DNA of 64,000 bases from NCBI RefSeq assembly GCF_965208895.1, contig NZ_OZ242363.1:434001-498000 (forward strand), in the 5' to 3' direction. Origin of the DNA: Poriferisodalis sp965208895 (GTDB taxonomy: Bacteria > Actinomycetota > Acidimicrobiia > Acidimicrobiales > Poriferisodalaceae). The position numbers were made by a program, and so were the translations under genes. A model generated the notes under the pieces. It ran no database searches. It was not told the DNA's origin and worked only from the letters and a program-made list of their open reading frames with translations. Below, piece after piece: positions 51,756-61,111 of this stretch. The stretch's first letter is position 1; each line of letters opens with the position of its first letter.

Positions 51756-52919
51756 TCACTGCCTCTGGCGCCGTTTCCGACGACGCTGCGGCGACTCCTC
51801 GCCGTCGACATCATCACGAACCCGCTCAGCGCGGTTAGGGGCGGTGCCGCCTTCCACCTGCTCACCACGTTCGCTGGCGACTTCCCGAAGCTTCGCCGCC
51901 TCAGACTTCGAGAGCTTCTTGGGTATGTCCACGCGCACCACAACGTGCAAGTCGCCGCGACCGCGCCCGTTGGCCCGCGGCACGCCGAGCCCGCTCAAGC
52001 GGATCGTGTCGTTCGGTTGGGTGCCCGCCTTCACCACGAGTTCCTGCAGTCCGTCCAATGTGTCGAACGGCACGCTCGCGCCGAGGGCCGCTTGCAGCAT
52101 CGTCACGGGCAGCTCCGCCACCAAGCTGTCGCCCTGGCGGACGAAGACGTCGGATTCGGCGACACGCAAGTGGACGTACAGGTCGCCTGCAGGCCCGCCG
52201 CGCGGCCCCGCCGATCCACGGCCGCTCAGCCGGAGCGTGGCACCCGAATCGACGCCGGGCGGCACCCGCACAACCAGCGACACCTGCTCGGGCTGGCGCC
52301 CTTCGCCCCGGCACGACCGGCACGGATCGGCGATCTCCTCGCCGATCCCGCGGCAGCGGGCGCATGGCGCAGCGGTGACCATCTGGCCCAGGAGGCTCTG
52401 ACGCACCTGGCGAACTTGCCCCATGCCCTCGCAAGCACTGCACATCGTCGGCGATGTGCCCTCGGCCGCGCCCGAGCCATCGCAATCGGCGCACGACACC
52501 AGCACTCGTACCTCGATCGGCCGGTCGACCCCGAAGACCGCCTCGTCAAAATCGAGGTCGACGACGGTCTCGTGGTCGTCGCCCCGCGGCGGTCCCGACC
52601 GGCGGCGGGACCGGCCGCCGCCGAACGGATTGCCGCCGAAGAACGACTCGAAGATGTCGCTGAGGTCGAAATCGAACGCCGGGCCGCCCATCCCGCCACG
52701 CAGGCCCTCATGGCCGAAGCGGTCGTACCTGGCTCGTGCTTCAGGGTCGGCGAGCACGGCATAGGCCTCGCTGATCCCCTTGAAACGGGCCTCAGCGCCG
52801 GCGTCACCGGGGTTCGCATCCGGGTGGTGCTCACGGGCCTTGCGCCGGTACGCGCGCTTGAGGTCGCTCTCGTTGGCGTCGCGGCTCACATCGAGCAGTT
52901 CGTAATAGTCGGCAGGCAT
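51756..52919 (-). CDS. dnaJ: Chaperone protein DnaJ
   Basis: 387 residues. J domain with the HPD motif (KAREHHPDANPGD), a GF region (FFGGNPFGGGRS), then four zinc motifs, CADCDGSG, CSACEGMG, CARCRGIG and CRSCRGEG, and the C-terminal substrate-binding domains. The basic tail (SPQRRRKRRQRQ) is unusual. It follows hrcA on the same strand, and heat-shock repression by HrcA is likely, though I saw no CIRCE element. Confidence 0.95.
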   Translation of the reverse strand: MPADYYELLDVSRDANESDLKRAYRRKAREHHPDANPGDAGAEARFKGISEAYAVLADPEARARYDRFGHEGLRGGMGGPAFDFDLSDIFESFFGGNPFGGGRSRRRSGPPRGDDHETVVDLDFDEAVFGVDRPIEVRVLVSCADCDGSGAAEGTSPTMCSACEGMGQVRQVRQSLLGQMVTAAPCARCRGIGEEIADPCRSCRGEGRQPEQVSLVVRVPPGVDSGATLRLSGRGSAGPRGGPAGDLYVHLRVAESDVFVRQGDSLVAELPVTMLQAALGASVPFDTLDGLQELVVKAGTQPNDTIRLSGLGVPRANGRGRGDLHVVVRVDIPKKLSKSEAAKLREVASERGEQVEGGTAPNRAERVRDDVDGEESPQRRRKRRQRQ

Positions 52920-52930
52920 CGGTGACGGCT

Positions 52931-54004
52931 CTATTGCTGGATCGGCTGCGAGATACCCGCCAGCGCATGCGCGCCGTCACCGTCGCCGAGCGAGGCCGAC
53001 AGTCGCCGACTCACCGTGTGCACGGCCGCGAGCGCCTTCGAGTAGTCCATCCGCGTCGGGCCCAGCAATCCGACGCTGCCGACCGTACGGCCGTCGACTT
53101 CGTAGGGCGCGACCACCACCGAGCAGTCCGCCAGCGGCTTCATGCCGGTCTCGGACCCGATGGCCACGCTGAGACCGCGGTCGACGAGGCTGCGCAGGAG
53201 CGTCACGACCATCAGCTGTTCCTCCAGAACCGACAGGACCGAACGGAGCGATGACACCGCTTCGAACTGCTCGGTGATCTTGGCCGTCCCGCCCACGTAG
53301 AGCTCGCTGGGGTGCGGCTGGTCGTCGGCCAGCGCAGCCAGCGCCGCTGCCACGAGTGCATCGGTTGCGGCATCGCCGGTCTCAGGCACCGTTGGCGGCT
53401 GCAACCGGGTGCGCCCCACGAGCGTCTCGGCCAGGATCGCGGAGGCCGCCCCTGCGGCGGGTCCCTGGGCCGCATCTGCGAGTTCGCGGTTGTTGTATAC
53501 GTCGACGTAGGTGCGCTCCACGACGCCCGAAGACATCACCAGCACCACCAGCAGCCGACCGCCCCCGAGGTCCACCAGCTGGGCCGACCGGATGCTGTCT
53601 CGATCGTGCCGGGGGGCGACGACCATGGCCGCGTACTCGGTCAGGTCCGACAGCAGCCGGCTGGTGTCGGACAGCAGTTCCTCGATCTGCCCTTGGGCAT
53701 GGGCGAAGAACGCCCGCACCTGTCGGACCTCCGTGTTGTCCAGCGAACCCGGTCCGAGGCCGTCCACGAAGTAGCGGTAGCCCGCTTCGGTCGGCACCCG
53801 CCCGGCGCTGGTGTGGGGCTGCATCAGGTAGCCGCCTGCTTCGAGCGCTGCGAGATCATTGCGGACGGTCGCAGACGACACATCGAGGCGGGTCATGTCG
53901 AGCACCGCGGCCGATCCGACTGGCTGCGCGCTCTCAATGAAGTTCTCGACTACCGCCTGCAGCACCGTGGCTCTGCGCTCGTCCATCACTCCTCCGCCGC
54001 TCAT
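52931..54004 (-). CDS. hrcA: Heat-inducible transcription repressor HrcA
   Basis: 357 residues. The winged-helix N-terminus has ERRATVLQAVVENFIESAQPVGS and VSSATVRNDLAALEAGGYLMQPHTSAGRVPTEAGYRYFVD. The C-terminal GAF-like and dimerisation region ends with GSVGLLGPTRMDYSKALAAVHTVSRRLS. It binds CIRCE operators in other bacteria; none was found upstream here. A second in-frame ATG six codons later is possible. Confidence 0.94.
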   Translation of the reverse strand: MSGGGVMDERRATVLQAVVENFIESAQPVGSAAVLDMTRLDVSSATVRNDLAALEAGGYLMQPHTSAGRVPTEAGYRYFVDGLGPGSLDNTEVRQVRAFFAHAQGQIEELLSDTSRLLSDLTEYAAMVVAPRHDRDSIRSAQLVDLGGGRLLVVLVMSSGVVERTYVDVYNNRELADAAQGPAAGAASAILAETLVGRTRLQPPTVPETGDAATDALVAAALAALADDQPHPSELYVGGTAKITEQFEAVSSLRSVLSVLEEQLMVVTLLRSLVDRGLSVAIGSETGMKPLADCSVVVAPYEVDGRTVGSVGLLGPTRMDYSKALAAVHTVSRRLSASLGDGDGAHALAGISQPIQQ

Positions 54005-54084
54005 CCTTTGCGGACCCTGGCAGCTTGCCTCGCGATGCTACCGATGCCCCTCCGTCCAACAGGGGGAAGAGCAGCGGGCGCGAC

Positions 54085-55926
54085 TTACGAGTCGAGGCGC
54101 AGTGCCGAGACGAAGGCCTCGTTGGGCACCTCGACGCGCCCGATGGCCTTCATCCGCTTCTTGCCTTCCTTCTGACGCTCGAGCAGCTTGCGTTTGCGGG
54201 TGATGTCGCCGCCGTAGCACTTGGACAGCACGTCCTTGCGCTTGGCCTTGACCGTCTCACGGGCGATGATGCGCCCGCCGATGGCCGCTTGGATCGGCAC
54301 GTCGAAGAGCTGGCGCGGGATGAGTTCGGCCAGTTTCGCCGTGATGGCCTTGCCGTAGGGGTACGCGCCGTCGCGATGGCGGATCGCCGAGAACGCATCG
54401 ACGGATTCGCCGTTGAGCAATATGTCGACGCGCACCAGGCGCTCGGCGCGATAGCCCGCGTGGTCGTAGTCGAGACTCGCGTATCCCTGCGTGCGGCTCT
54501 TGAGCTGGTCGAAGAAGTCGGTCACCACCTCGGCCAGCGGCACCTCATAGCGCAGCTCGACGCGTTCGGGCGACAGGTAGTCCATGGAGATCATCGAGCC
54601 CCGACGCGACTGGCACAGGTCCATGACGGCGCCGGTGTAGGCACTCGGCGTCAGCACGGACACATTGAGCATCGGCTCCGCGATCTCGCCGATCTGACCG
54701 GCAGGCGGCAGGTCTGACGGGTTGTCGACCTCGACCTCCTGATCGTCGTCGGTCCGTACCCGGTAGGCCACCGACGGCGCCGTCGCGATGAGCGAGAGCC
54801 CGAACTCGCGCTCGAGCCGTTCACGCACGATCTCCATGTGCAGCAGGCCCAAGAAACCGCACCGGAACCCGAAGCCCAACGCACCGGAGGTCTCGGGCTC
54901 AAAGGTCACCGACGCGTCGTTGAGCCTCAGCTTCGCCAGCGCGTCGCGCAGGTCGGGGTACTCATCGCCTTCGACGGGGTACAGCCCGCAAAAGACCATC
55001 GGCTTGGGATCGTCGTAGCCGGCCAGCGGTACATCCGCCGGTGCCGCCGCGGAGGTCACTGTCTCGCCTGAGCGCGCCTGTGCCACGTCCTTGATGCCCG
55101 CGATGAGGTAGCCGACCTCGCCGGGACCCAGCTCGTCGGTCGGCGTCACAGCCGGCAGGCGCAGCCCGACCTCCTCGCACAGGTGCTGGCCGCCGGCATG
55201 CATGAAGCGCAGCCGCTCTCCCGCGCACAACCGGCCGTTCATGACACGGACCGACGACACGACGCCCCGGTACTGGTCGAAGTGGGAATCGAAGATCAGC
55301 GCCTGCAGCGGGGCATCGGGGTCGCCGCTCGGCGGGGGGATCCGTTCGGTGATCGCGTCGAGCAGCGCTTCCACGCCCTCGCCGGTCTTGGCGGAGATCG
55401 CCAGGACTTCGCCCGCGTCGATGCCCAGAACGCGTTCGATCTCCGATGCATACAGGTCCGGATCGGCTGCGGGGAGATCGATCTTGTTGAGCACTGGCAC
55501 GATGGTGAGATCCGACTCCAGGGCCAGATAGCAGTTGGCCAGCGTCTGCGCCTCGATTCCCTGCGCTGCGTCGACGAGCAGCACCACGCCTTCGCAGGCG
55601 GCAAGCGACCGGCTGACTTCGTAGCCGAAGTCAACGTGTCCCGGTGTGTCGATGAGGTGGAGGGTGTGGCCTCGCCAGCACACGCGGACGTTCTGGGCCT
55701 TGATGGTGATGCCTCGCTCGCGCTCGAGTTCCATCGAATCGAGGTACTGGGCGCGCATCGAACGCTCCTCGACGGCGCCCGTCAACTCCAGGATCCGATC
55801 CGACAGCGTCGACTTCCCGTGGTCGATGTGGGCGATGATCGAGAAGTTCCGAATAGAAGCAGCGCTGGTCGATCCGGTTCTGACACCGCCGTCGGGGATG
55901 TCAGCCGCAGGGGGCACGTGGGGCAT
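54085..55926 (-). CDS. lepA: Elongation factor 4 (LepA)
   Basis: About 613 residues. Translational GTPase: IIAHIDHGKSTL (G1), ERGITIKAQ (G2), DTPGHVDFGYEV (G3), NKIDLP (G4). LepA-specific C-terminal signature includes CYGGDITRKRKLLERQKEGKKRM. ATG 55926 is a safer start than GTG 55974, which reaches almost to the divergent rpsT start; either is possible. Confidence 0.95.
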   Translation of the reverse strand: MPHVPPAADIPDGGVRTGSTSAASIRNFSIIAHIDHGKSTLSDRILELTGAVEERSMRAQYLDSMELERERGITIKAQNVRVCWRGHTLHLIDTPGHVDFGYEVSRSLAACEGVVLLVDAAQGIEAQTLANCYLALESDLTIVPVLNKIDLPAADPDLYASEIERVLGIDAGEVLAISAKTGEGVEALLDAITERIPPPSGDPDAPLQALIFDSHFDQYRGVVSSVRVMNGRLCAGERLRFMHAGGQHLCEEVGLRLPAVTPTDELGPGEVGYLIAGIKDVAQARSGETVTSAAAPADVPLAGYDDPKPMVFCGLYPVEGDEYPDLRDALAKLRLNDASVTFEPETSGALGFGFRCGFLGLLHMEIVRERLEREFGLSLIATAPSVAYRVRTDDDQEVEVDNPSDLPPAGQIGEIAEPMLNVSVLTPSAYTGAVMDLCQSRRGSMISMDYLSPERVELRYEVPLAEVVTDFFDQLKSRTQGYASLDYDHAGYRAERLVRVDILLNGESVDAFSAIRHRDGAYPYGKAITAKLAELIPRQLFDVPIQAAIGGRIIARETVKAKRKDVLSKCYGGDITRKRKLLERQKEGKKRMKAIGRVEVPNEAFVSALRLDS

Positions 55927-55980
55927 CGCAGGCCGCACGGTACCCTCCGGGGCCGGTTTCGAGACGGAGAGCACGCTTTC

Positions 55981-56244
55981 GTGGCAAACATCAAGAGCCA
56001 GATCAAGCGCAATCGCCAGAACGAGGTACGCCGCGTCCGCAACCGCGCGATTCGCTCAGAGCTGCGAACCCGCGAGAAGGCAGTCCAGGCTGCTGCGCTT
56101 GCGGGCGAGCCCACCGATGAGCTGATCCGCGCTGTGCAAAAGCGCCTCGACAAGGCCGCCGCCAAGGGCGTCATCCATCGCAACGAGGCAGGCCGGCGCA
56201 AGTCCCGGCTCATCGCCCGCTCGATGCAGGCCAGCGGTGCCTAG
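55981..56244 (+). CDS. rpsT: 30S ribosomal protein S20
   Basis: 87 residues, GTG start, highly basic: VANIKSQIKRNRQNEVRRVRNRAIRSELRTREK, then helix-rich KGVIHRNEAGRRKSRLIARS. It is divergent from lepA with a spacer of ~6-54 bp depending on the lepA start, so the rpsT transcript is likely leaderless or nearly so. Confidence 0.95.
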   Translation: MANIKSQIKRNRQNEVRRVRNRAIRSELRTREKAVQAAALAGEPTDELIRAVQKRLDKAAAKGVIHRNEAGRRKSRLIARSMQASGA

Positions 56245-56287
56245 CGCCTGAACGGCCGGGTCTGGGCTGCTGGGTCTGGGCCAGCAA

Positions 56288-57259
56288 TCAGCGGGCGCCG
56301 GCGGCGAGCCGAGCGCACAGGATCTCAGCGACACACCGGGCGTCGAGTCCGGATCTGCCGCGCATGTCCACGTCTGCCGTGGCGAGCTGCTCGACAGCTC
56401 GCGCAATGCCGTCGCTGCCGCGCCGTCGGCACGCGTCGAGCGCCTTGCGTGCCGGAAACGTGGAGCCCCGAAGACCGAGAACCGCAGCGGCTTCCTTCTC
56501 GTTCACCGCATCAGCGCCGTCAAGGCGAGCCATGCGGGTGATGTGGTTCGAGACCGTCGCCGTGACCGCCAGGGGATGCCGGCCTGCGCCCCACATGCGC
56601 TGCAGCACGGCGAGGGTCGCACCGACGTTGCCGCGGTCGATCGCGTCGGTCAGCTCCCACGGCGGGACATCGCCCTCGGCGCCGAGATACGGCAGCGCGT
56701 CGTCTGCAACAAGCCGGGCGCCTGTGCCGAAGACGGCCTCCAGCGTCTCGAGCACTGCCCCGAGCCGGCTCAGTTCGTTGCCGAGATGCTCCGAGATGGC
56801 CGCGCGGGCTCGAGCGTCGAGCTGCACTGGTGCCTCCGCTAAGCGCTCTTCGAGCCATGTCCGGCGATTGCGTGCCCCGCCGGGCACATCTGAGGCGACC
56901 CGCTGGCCCCCCGTGGCCTCGACGGCTTCGACGAGCGGGCGCGGCACGCGGCCTGAGTCCCACTCGAGCACGAGGTCGGTCGTGGGGCAGGGATCATCCA
57001 ACCAGGCGATCAGCGGGGCGAGCTCGGCTGCGCCAAAGCGGCTGAGCCCCCTGGCCACGACCACCCGGTGGGTGGCCAGCATCGGCGGCGTCGAGGCAGC
57101 GATGGCGACATCGCTGAGGGTGTACTCATCGCCTGAGTACTCGTCGAGCACGTCGGCCCGCTGGGCATCGCCGACGAGGTCAGCGACGGCAGTTCTCACG
57201 GCTTCGGCCGAGAGAATCTCGTCGCTGCCGCTGATGAGTCTCACGGTTCCGCCGGCCAT
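56288..57259 (-). CDS. holA: DNA polymerase III subunit delta
   Basis: 323 residues. Clamp-loader wrench subunit: LISGSDEILSAEAVRTAV, RVVVARGLSRFGAAELAPLIAWL and LVLEWDSG, then the helical C-terminal domain (DAIDRGNVGATLAVLQRMWGAGRHPLAVTATVSNHITRM). It lies downstream of comEA-comEC on the same strand, a common bacterial arrangement. Confidence 0.9.
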   Translation of the reverse strand: MAGGTVRLISGSDEILSAEAVRTAVADLVGDAQRADVLDEYSGDEYTLSDVAIAASTPPMLATHRVVVARGLSRFGAAELAPLIAWLDDPCPTTDLVLEWDSGRVPRPLVEAVEATGGQRVASDVPGGARNRRTWLEERLAEAPVQLDARARAAISEHLGNELSRLGAVLETLEAVFGTGARLVADDALPYLGAEGDVPPWELTDAIDRGNVGATLAVLQRMWGAGRHPLAVTATVSNHITRMARLDGADAVNEKEAAAVLGLRGSTFPARKALDACRRRGSDGIARAVEQLATADVDMRGRSGLDARCVAEILCARLAAGAR

Positions 57260-57305
57260 CAGCGCCGTGCCCCCGCAGCGGCGGCCGGCCCGTGCTTCAG
57301 CGGGC

Positions 57306-59171
57306 TCACGGTTCTTGCCGCCACCCGTCCGACGCTAGTTCCACCGAGACAGCCAGGCGCTTTGCTGCGGGCTCGACGGTGAGCCCCGCGACGGTGACGG
57401 GCTCGGTCACGGTCGCATAGGCGATGTTGCCGCCGAGCCCAGCCGGTGCGAGGACGTGCGCTATGTCGTGGCGGGCGTCGAGAGCCCGCACGGCCTCGCG
57501 CCCGGCGCGACTGGCTGAGCGCGCCACGAGCACGTCGATGCGATCGATTCCCGCCGCGGCGAGCTGGCCCAGCGCACGGGCCGGATCCGGACGATCCACG
57601 ACCACGACGACGGGATCGCTGCTGCGCACCGAGATCTGGGATCCTCCCGGCAGCGGCGGGCGGTGCGTGCCGGCCACCAGCCAGATCCCGATTGCGGCCG
57701 CGGCGACGGCCAAGCCACGAGACGCGACCGGAAGGTTGCGCAGCACAAATGCCCCTGCTGCGCACAACACGACAACTGCTAACGCTGAGCCGACTTCGGC
57801 CGCCTCGATCTGAGGCCAGCCCGCCGACGCCCCCCATCGCGCCACGCCCGCAACCCAGCCCATCATCAGCTTGGTCGGCAGGTGCAACATCGATGCCACG
57901 GCGTCGCCGGAGACACCGCCCGCCAATCCGGCGATGAGGCCCCAGACCATGGCCGGGCCTGCGACCGGTCCCGCAAGGACGTTGGCGGGGATGCTCACGA
58001 GCGGCAGCGAGCCGAACACCGCAAGCTGCACCGGCAGCACTCCCACCTGAGCGCTCAGCGTCGCCGCAAGTGCCAAGCGCAGCCAGGGCGGACCCCACAG
58101 GAGCCTGGCGAGGGGGCGGGCGCCGATGACGATGGCAGCAGTTGCGGCGACAGACAGCTGGAAGCCGACGGATCGGACCAGCAGAGGATCGACGAGCAGC
58201 AGCACGATGACCGCCAGCGCGAGCAGCCGCGGCGCCGAGGCGCGCCGGCCCACGGCGTGCGCGCCGACGGCGAGCGTGGCGAGCACACAGGCCCGCAGCA
58301 CGGAGGGCTCGCCCCTGGTCAGGACGGCGAACTGGGCGAGCAGCACAGCGACGGCGCCGAGCCGGGCGCCGAGGCGCAGCCGGGCCAGCAGCGGCGCGAA
58401 CAACAGCAGCACGAACGCCACGTTCGAACCGGACACAGCGAGCAGGTGGGTGAGCGAGGTCGCCCGAAAGTCGTGCACCACCTCGGGCAGCTGCCCCCGA
58501 TCGTCGCCGTACACGAAGCCGGCGAGCAGCGCCGCGTCCCGCGGCGACAGCGATTCGCCCGACGTCTCGACGAGGTGCCGCAGCGAATTGGCAACACGGA
58601 ACGGCGCCGCACCGCCATCGAGACGGTGAGCCGTGTGGATCTGGGCCGTCCCGACGAGATGTCTGGGCCACAGGAAGCGCCGCTCGCCCGGCTCAGCTGG
58701 CTCCGCCGTCACGTTCAGGCGCCAGCGCTCCCCCATGGCGGCGTCTTCCAGCTTCCATGCGGCGGGTCCCCGAGCCCAACCCTCCCAGCGATGCTCGGAG
58801 CCATCGAGCGTTGCGCGGAACGGCACGACCAGGGCGCCGGAACGCCACCGCGGATCGCCGACCACCACTACCTCGCCGTCGAAGCTCCCTCCGGTAGCTG
58901 CGCTCAACTCCGCGAGCTGCGCTCCCATGGCGGCGGCTGCAAGCACCAGCAGGCCGGCCGGAATGAGTGCCCGTGCACGGCTGGCAATCCCGACGGCTCC
59001 CGCCACGATGCCCCACCACCACGCCACCGGGGGCGCCCACAACGCGCCGGCTGCGGCGGCGACGGCTCCCGCGACGATCCACCGGTCGGCCACGGTGCTG
59101 AGACCCCGATAACGGCGGGGCGCAGCGCACGGCGGCGAACGGGTCGCACCCGGCGGCTCAGACGGTTGCAT
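57306..59171 (-). CDS. comEC: ComEC-like competence membrane protein with degenerate C-terminal domain
   Basis: 621 residues from ATG 59171 (14-bp overlap with comEA); GTG 59093 is an alternative. The competence domain, with many helices, includes DDRGQLPEVVHDFRATSLTHLLAVSGSNVAFVLLLFAPLLARL. The C-terminal metallo-beta-lactamase domain normally has an HxDxDH motif. Here the corresponding region reads GQLAAAGIDRIDVLVARSASRAGREAVRALDARHDI, with no metal-binding His pair, and is shortened. Probably still a DNA-transport pore; nuclease or hydrolase activity is unlikely. Confidence 0.85.
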   Translation of the reverse strand: MQPSEPPGATRSPPCAAPRRYRGLSTVADRWIVAGAVAAAAGALWAPPVAWWWGIVAGAVGIASRARALIPAGLLVLAAAAMGAQLAELSAATGGSFDGEVVVVGDPRWRSGALVVPFRATLDGSEHRWEGWARGPAAWKLEDAAMGERWRLNVTAEPAEPGERRFLWPRHLVGTAQIHTAHRLDGGAAPFRVANSLRHLVETSGESLSPRDAALLAGFVYGDDRGQLPEVVHDFRATSLTHLLAVSGSNVAFVLLLFAPLLARLRLGARLGAVAVLLAQFAVLTRGEPSVLRACVLATLAVGAHAVGRRASAPRLLALAVIVLLLVDPLLVRSVGFQLSVAATAAIVIGARPLARLLWGPPWLRLALAATLSAQVGVLPVQLAVFGSLPLVSIPANVLAGPVAGPAMVWGLIAGLAGGVSGDAVASMLHLPTKLMMGWVAGVARWGASAGWPQIEAAEVGSALAVVVLCAAGAFVLRNLPVASRGLAVAAAAIGIWLVAGTHRPPLPGGSQISVRSSDPVVVVVDRPDPARALGQLAAAGIDRIDVLVARSASRAGREAVRALDARHDIAHVLAPAGLGGNIAYATVTEPVTVAGLTVEPAAKRLAVSVELASDGWRQEP

Positions 59172-59802
59172 GAGACCGCAGCTGGGACAGTTTGGATGGC
59201 CCGATCCCGGGCACCTGCTCGAGTGCGTCGAGCGTCGCAAACGGCCCGTGCTCGGACCTGAAGGCGACGATCGCCGCCGCCAAAGACGGGCCGATGCCCG
59301 GAAGCTCGGTGAGTTGCGCCGCCGTCGCCGTGTTGACGTCGATCTGCCCGCCCCCAAGCGCGCCCGGGGTCGGGGCGGCGGGTTGCTCGCCCACCACCGG
59401 CACATAGATCTGCTGCCCGTCACGCAGCCGTTCAGCGAGGTTGACTGCGGCGCCGTCGGCATCGGCCACCAGGCCGCCGGCAGCGTCGATGAGGTCACCG
59501 ACGCGATAGCTGGCGGCGACCTGGTACAGCCCTGGCTGGCGGACGGCGCCGGCGAGGTGTACCTGCAAGAGCGACGGCTCGGTGGTTGCGACCGGCGGCG
59601 GCGCCTCGCCCGCCGCGAGCGGCAGGTCGATGGGCGCAGGCGTGCCGTGGCGGACCCCCGCAAGGAATCCTGCGGCGACAAGCGCGCCGACGGCAACGAG
59701 CAGCACCAACACGGGTACTGCTCCGACCCGCCGTGCGAAACCGGCTGCTTCTGCCGCTACCGAACGCCAGTCTGTTGAGCGCTCAGCGTCCGGCGCCCGC
59801 AT
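59158..59802 (-). CDS. comEA: ComEA-like competence DNA-binding protein
   Basis: 214 residues. A membrane anchor (VGAVPVLVLLVAVGALVAAGFLAG) is followed by a SLBB-like domain (VHLAGAVRQPGLYQV...AAGGLVADAD) and a helix-hairpin-helix pair (IDVNTATAAQLTELPGIGPSLAAAI, FATLDALEQVPGIGPSKL). It binds incoming DNA outside the membrane. Confidence 0.92.
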   Translation of the reverse strand: MRAPDAERSTDWRSVAAEAAGFARRVGAVPVLVLLVAVGALVAAGFLAGVRHGTPAPIDLPLAAGEAPPPVATTEPSLLQVHLAGAVRQPGLYQVAASYRVGDLIDAAGGLVADADGAAVNLAERLRDGQQIYVPVVGEQPAAPTPGALGGGQIDVNTATAAQLTELPGIGPSLAAAIVAFRSEHGPFATLDALEQVPGIGPSKLSQLRSHATV

Positions 59803-59812
59803 GTCTGCGACC

Positions 59813-61015
59813 CTAGTGCGAGAGTGTTGTTCCCTTTGGTGGAATTTTCACTGCTTTCAATCTCAGTGCCGCTGCGCCGGCGAGCGCGAGGCAGACCAGA
59901 CCCCAGCCGCCGAAGAGCCACCGCGAGCCAATCTGGCCGTACAGCGGCGGGCCGGCGAGTGCGGCGGCACCGGCGACTGCGAGCCCGATTGCCTCGAGCA
60001 TCCCGCCGCCCATCGCGGCCCGTTCGGCGCCGGCGGCCTCGAGCACCAGCACCTGGGCACCCATCACGCTGTAGGACTCGCCGACGGCCTCCAGCACACC
60101 GATCACAATGAAGCTCAGCAGGCCGCCGATCCATCCGTACAGCACCACCGAAGGCGCGAACAGCAAGAGCGCGGGAACAGCGACCCGACCACCTCCGAGG
60201 CGCTCTGCGAGCGCTCCCGTGTACGGCGGCAGCAACATGAGCGGGACTCCGATGATGAGCAGCCCGATGGCCAACTGGTTCGACGAGAGCCCGACGTCGG
60301 TCAGGTACCGGTCCACGGTCGCGTCGAAGACTCCGATCAGCCCCCAGACACCTACGTGCACGCAGATGGCCGCCTGCACCCGTGGGCGCCGGAGCAAGTC
60401 TCCGAGATCGGAGTAGTCCACGGGCACCGCAGCGATCGGCGATCTCGCGATCAGCATCGCTGCGAAGGGGCCCAGCACCGCCATCAGCGCTCCGGTGAGC
60501 AGGAACGGAGCTTCGAAGGAGATTCCGCTCAGCGCAGCGCCGATCGCAGGACCGCTGATGAACCCCGCCACCGCACACGACAGCAAGCCGCCCACCTTGG
60601 TGCCGCTGCCAGTGATGTCACGTCCGATCAGGGCCTTGCGGGCGACCAGCCCGAACAGCCCGAAGCCGACGCCTGCCAGCGCCCGGCTCGCGGTCAGCGA
60701 CCATGTGGCGGTTGCGAACACGAATCCGAACGAGCCCGCCACTGCGGACAGCACCGAGATCCATGCGACCACGCGGTGGTGGCCGCGGTCCACCAGCGGC
60801 GAGAGCAGCAATTGCGACGCCAGCCCGGCTACGAAGCCGGCAGCGGCAACGATGCCCAGCTCCAGGTGGCTGAGGCCGTAACGGTCCTGGAGGTCTGCCA
60901 GGTAGGCGAAGACGACGCCGAGCGAGGCTGTGACGAAGAACTGCGTTGCGTAGATCGTCACGTACAGCACCGGCGCAGCGTATTGGTGCCGTCGTCGCGC
61001 TAGGCCGCTCGGCAT
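59813..61015 (-). CDS. Major facilitator superfamily transporter
   Basis: 400 residues from ATG 61015. Twelve helices, with the loop LLLSPLVDRGHHRVVAW. Acid-poor and without a central extended loop. It resembles drug or small-molecule efflux MFS proteins; the substrate is unknown. It is divergent from the phosphotransferase gene. Confidence 0.85.
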   Translation of the reverse strand: MPSGLARRRHQYAAPVLYVTIYATQFFVTASLGVVFAYLADLQDRYGLSHLELGIVAAAGFVAGLASQLLLSPLVDRGHHRVVAWISVLSAVAGSFGFVFATATWSLTASRALAGVGFGLFGLVARKALIGRDITGSGTKVGGLLSCAVAGFISGPAIGAALSGISFEAPFLLTGALMAVLGPFAAMLIARSPIAAVPVDYSDLGDLLRRPRVQAAICVHVGVWGLIGVFDATVDRYLTDVGLSSNQLAIGLLIIGVPLMLLPPYTGALAERLGGGRVAVPALLLFAPSVVLYGWIGGLLSFIVIGVLEAVGESYSVMGAQVLVLEAAGAERAAMGGGMLEAIGLAVAGAAALAGPPLYGQIGSRWLFGGWGLVCLALAGAAALRLKAVKIPPKGTTLSH

Positions 61016-61111
61016 GTCGCGACGCCGACGGCGCCGTCCGCTGTCGGGCACCGCTGCACGGCTGCGGCCATGATGGTGCCCCGCAGGGCTCGACCTCGGG
61101 AGGGAACGACG

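Noticed and set aside
54005..54084. CIRCE operator for HrcA
   Set aside because: No TTAGCACTC/GAGTGCTAA inverted repeat was found in the spacer upstream of hrcA or before dnaJ.
57259..58671. 470-codon minus-strand frame inside comEC in another frame
   Set aside because: Arg/Ala/Gly-rich out-of-frame reading of the same DNA; the comEC frame has the transport-domain motifs.
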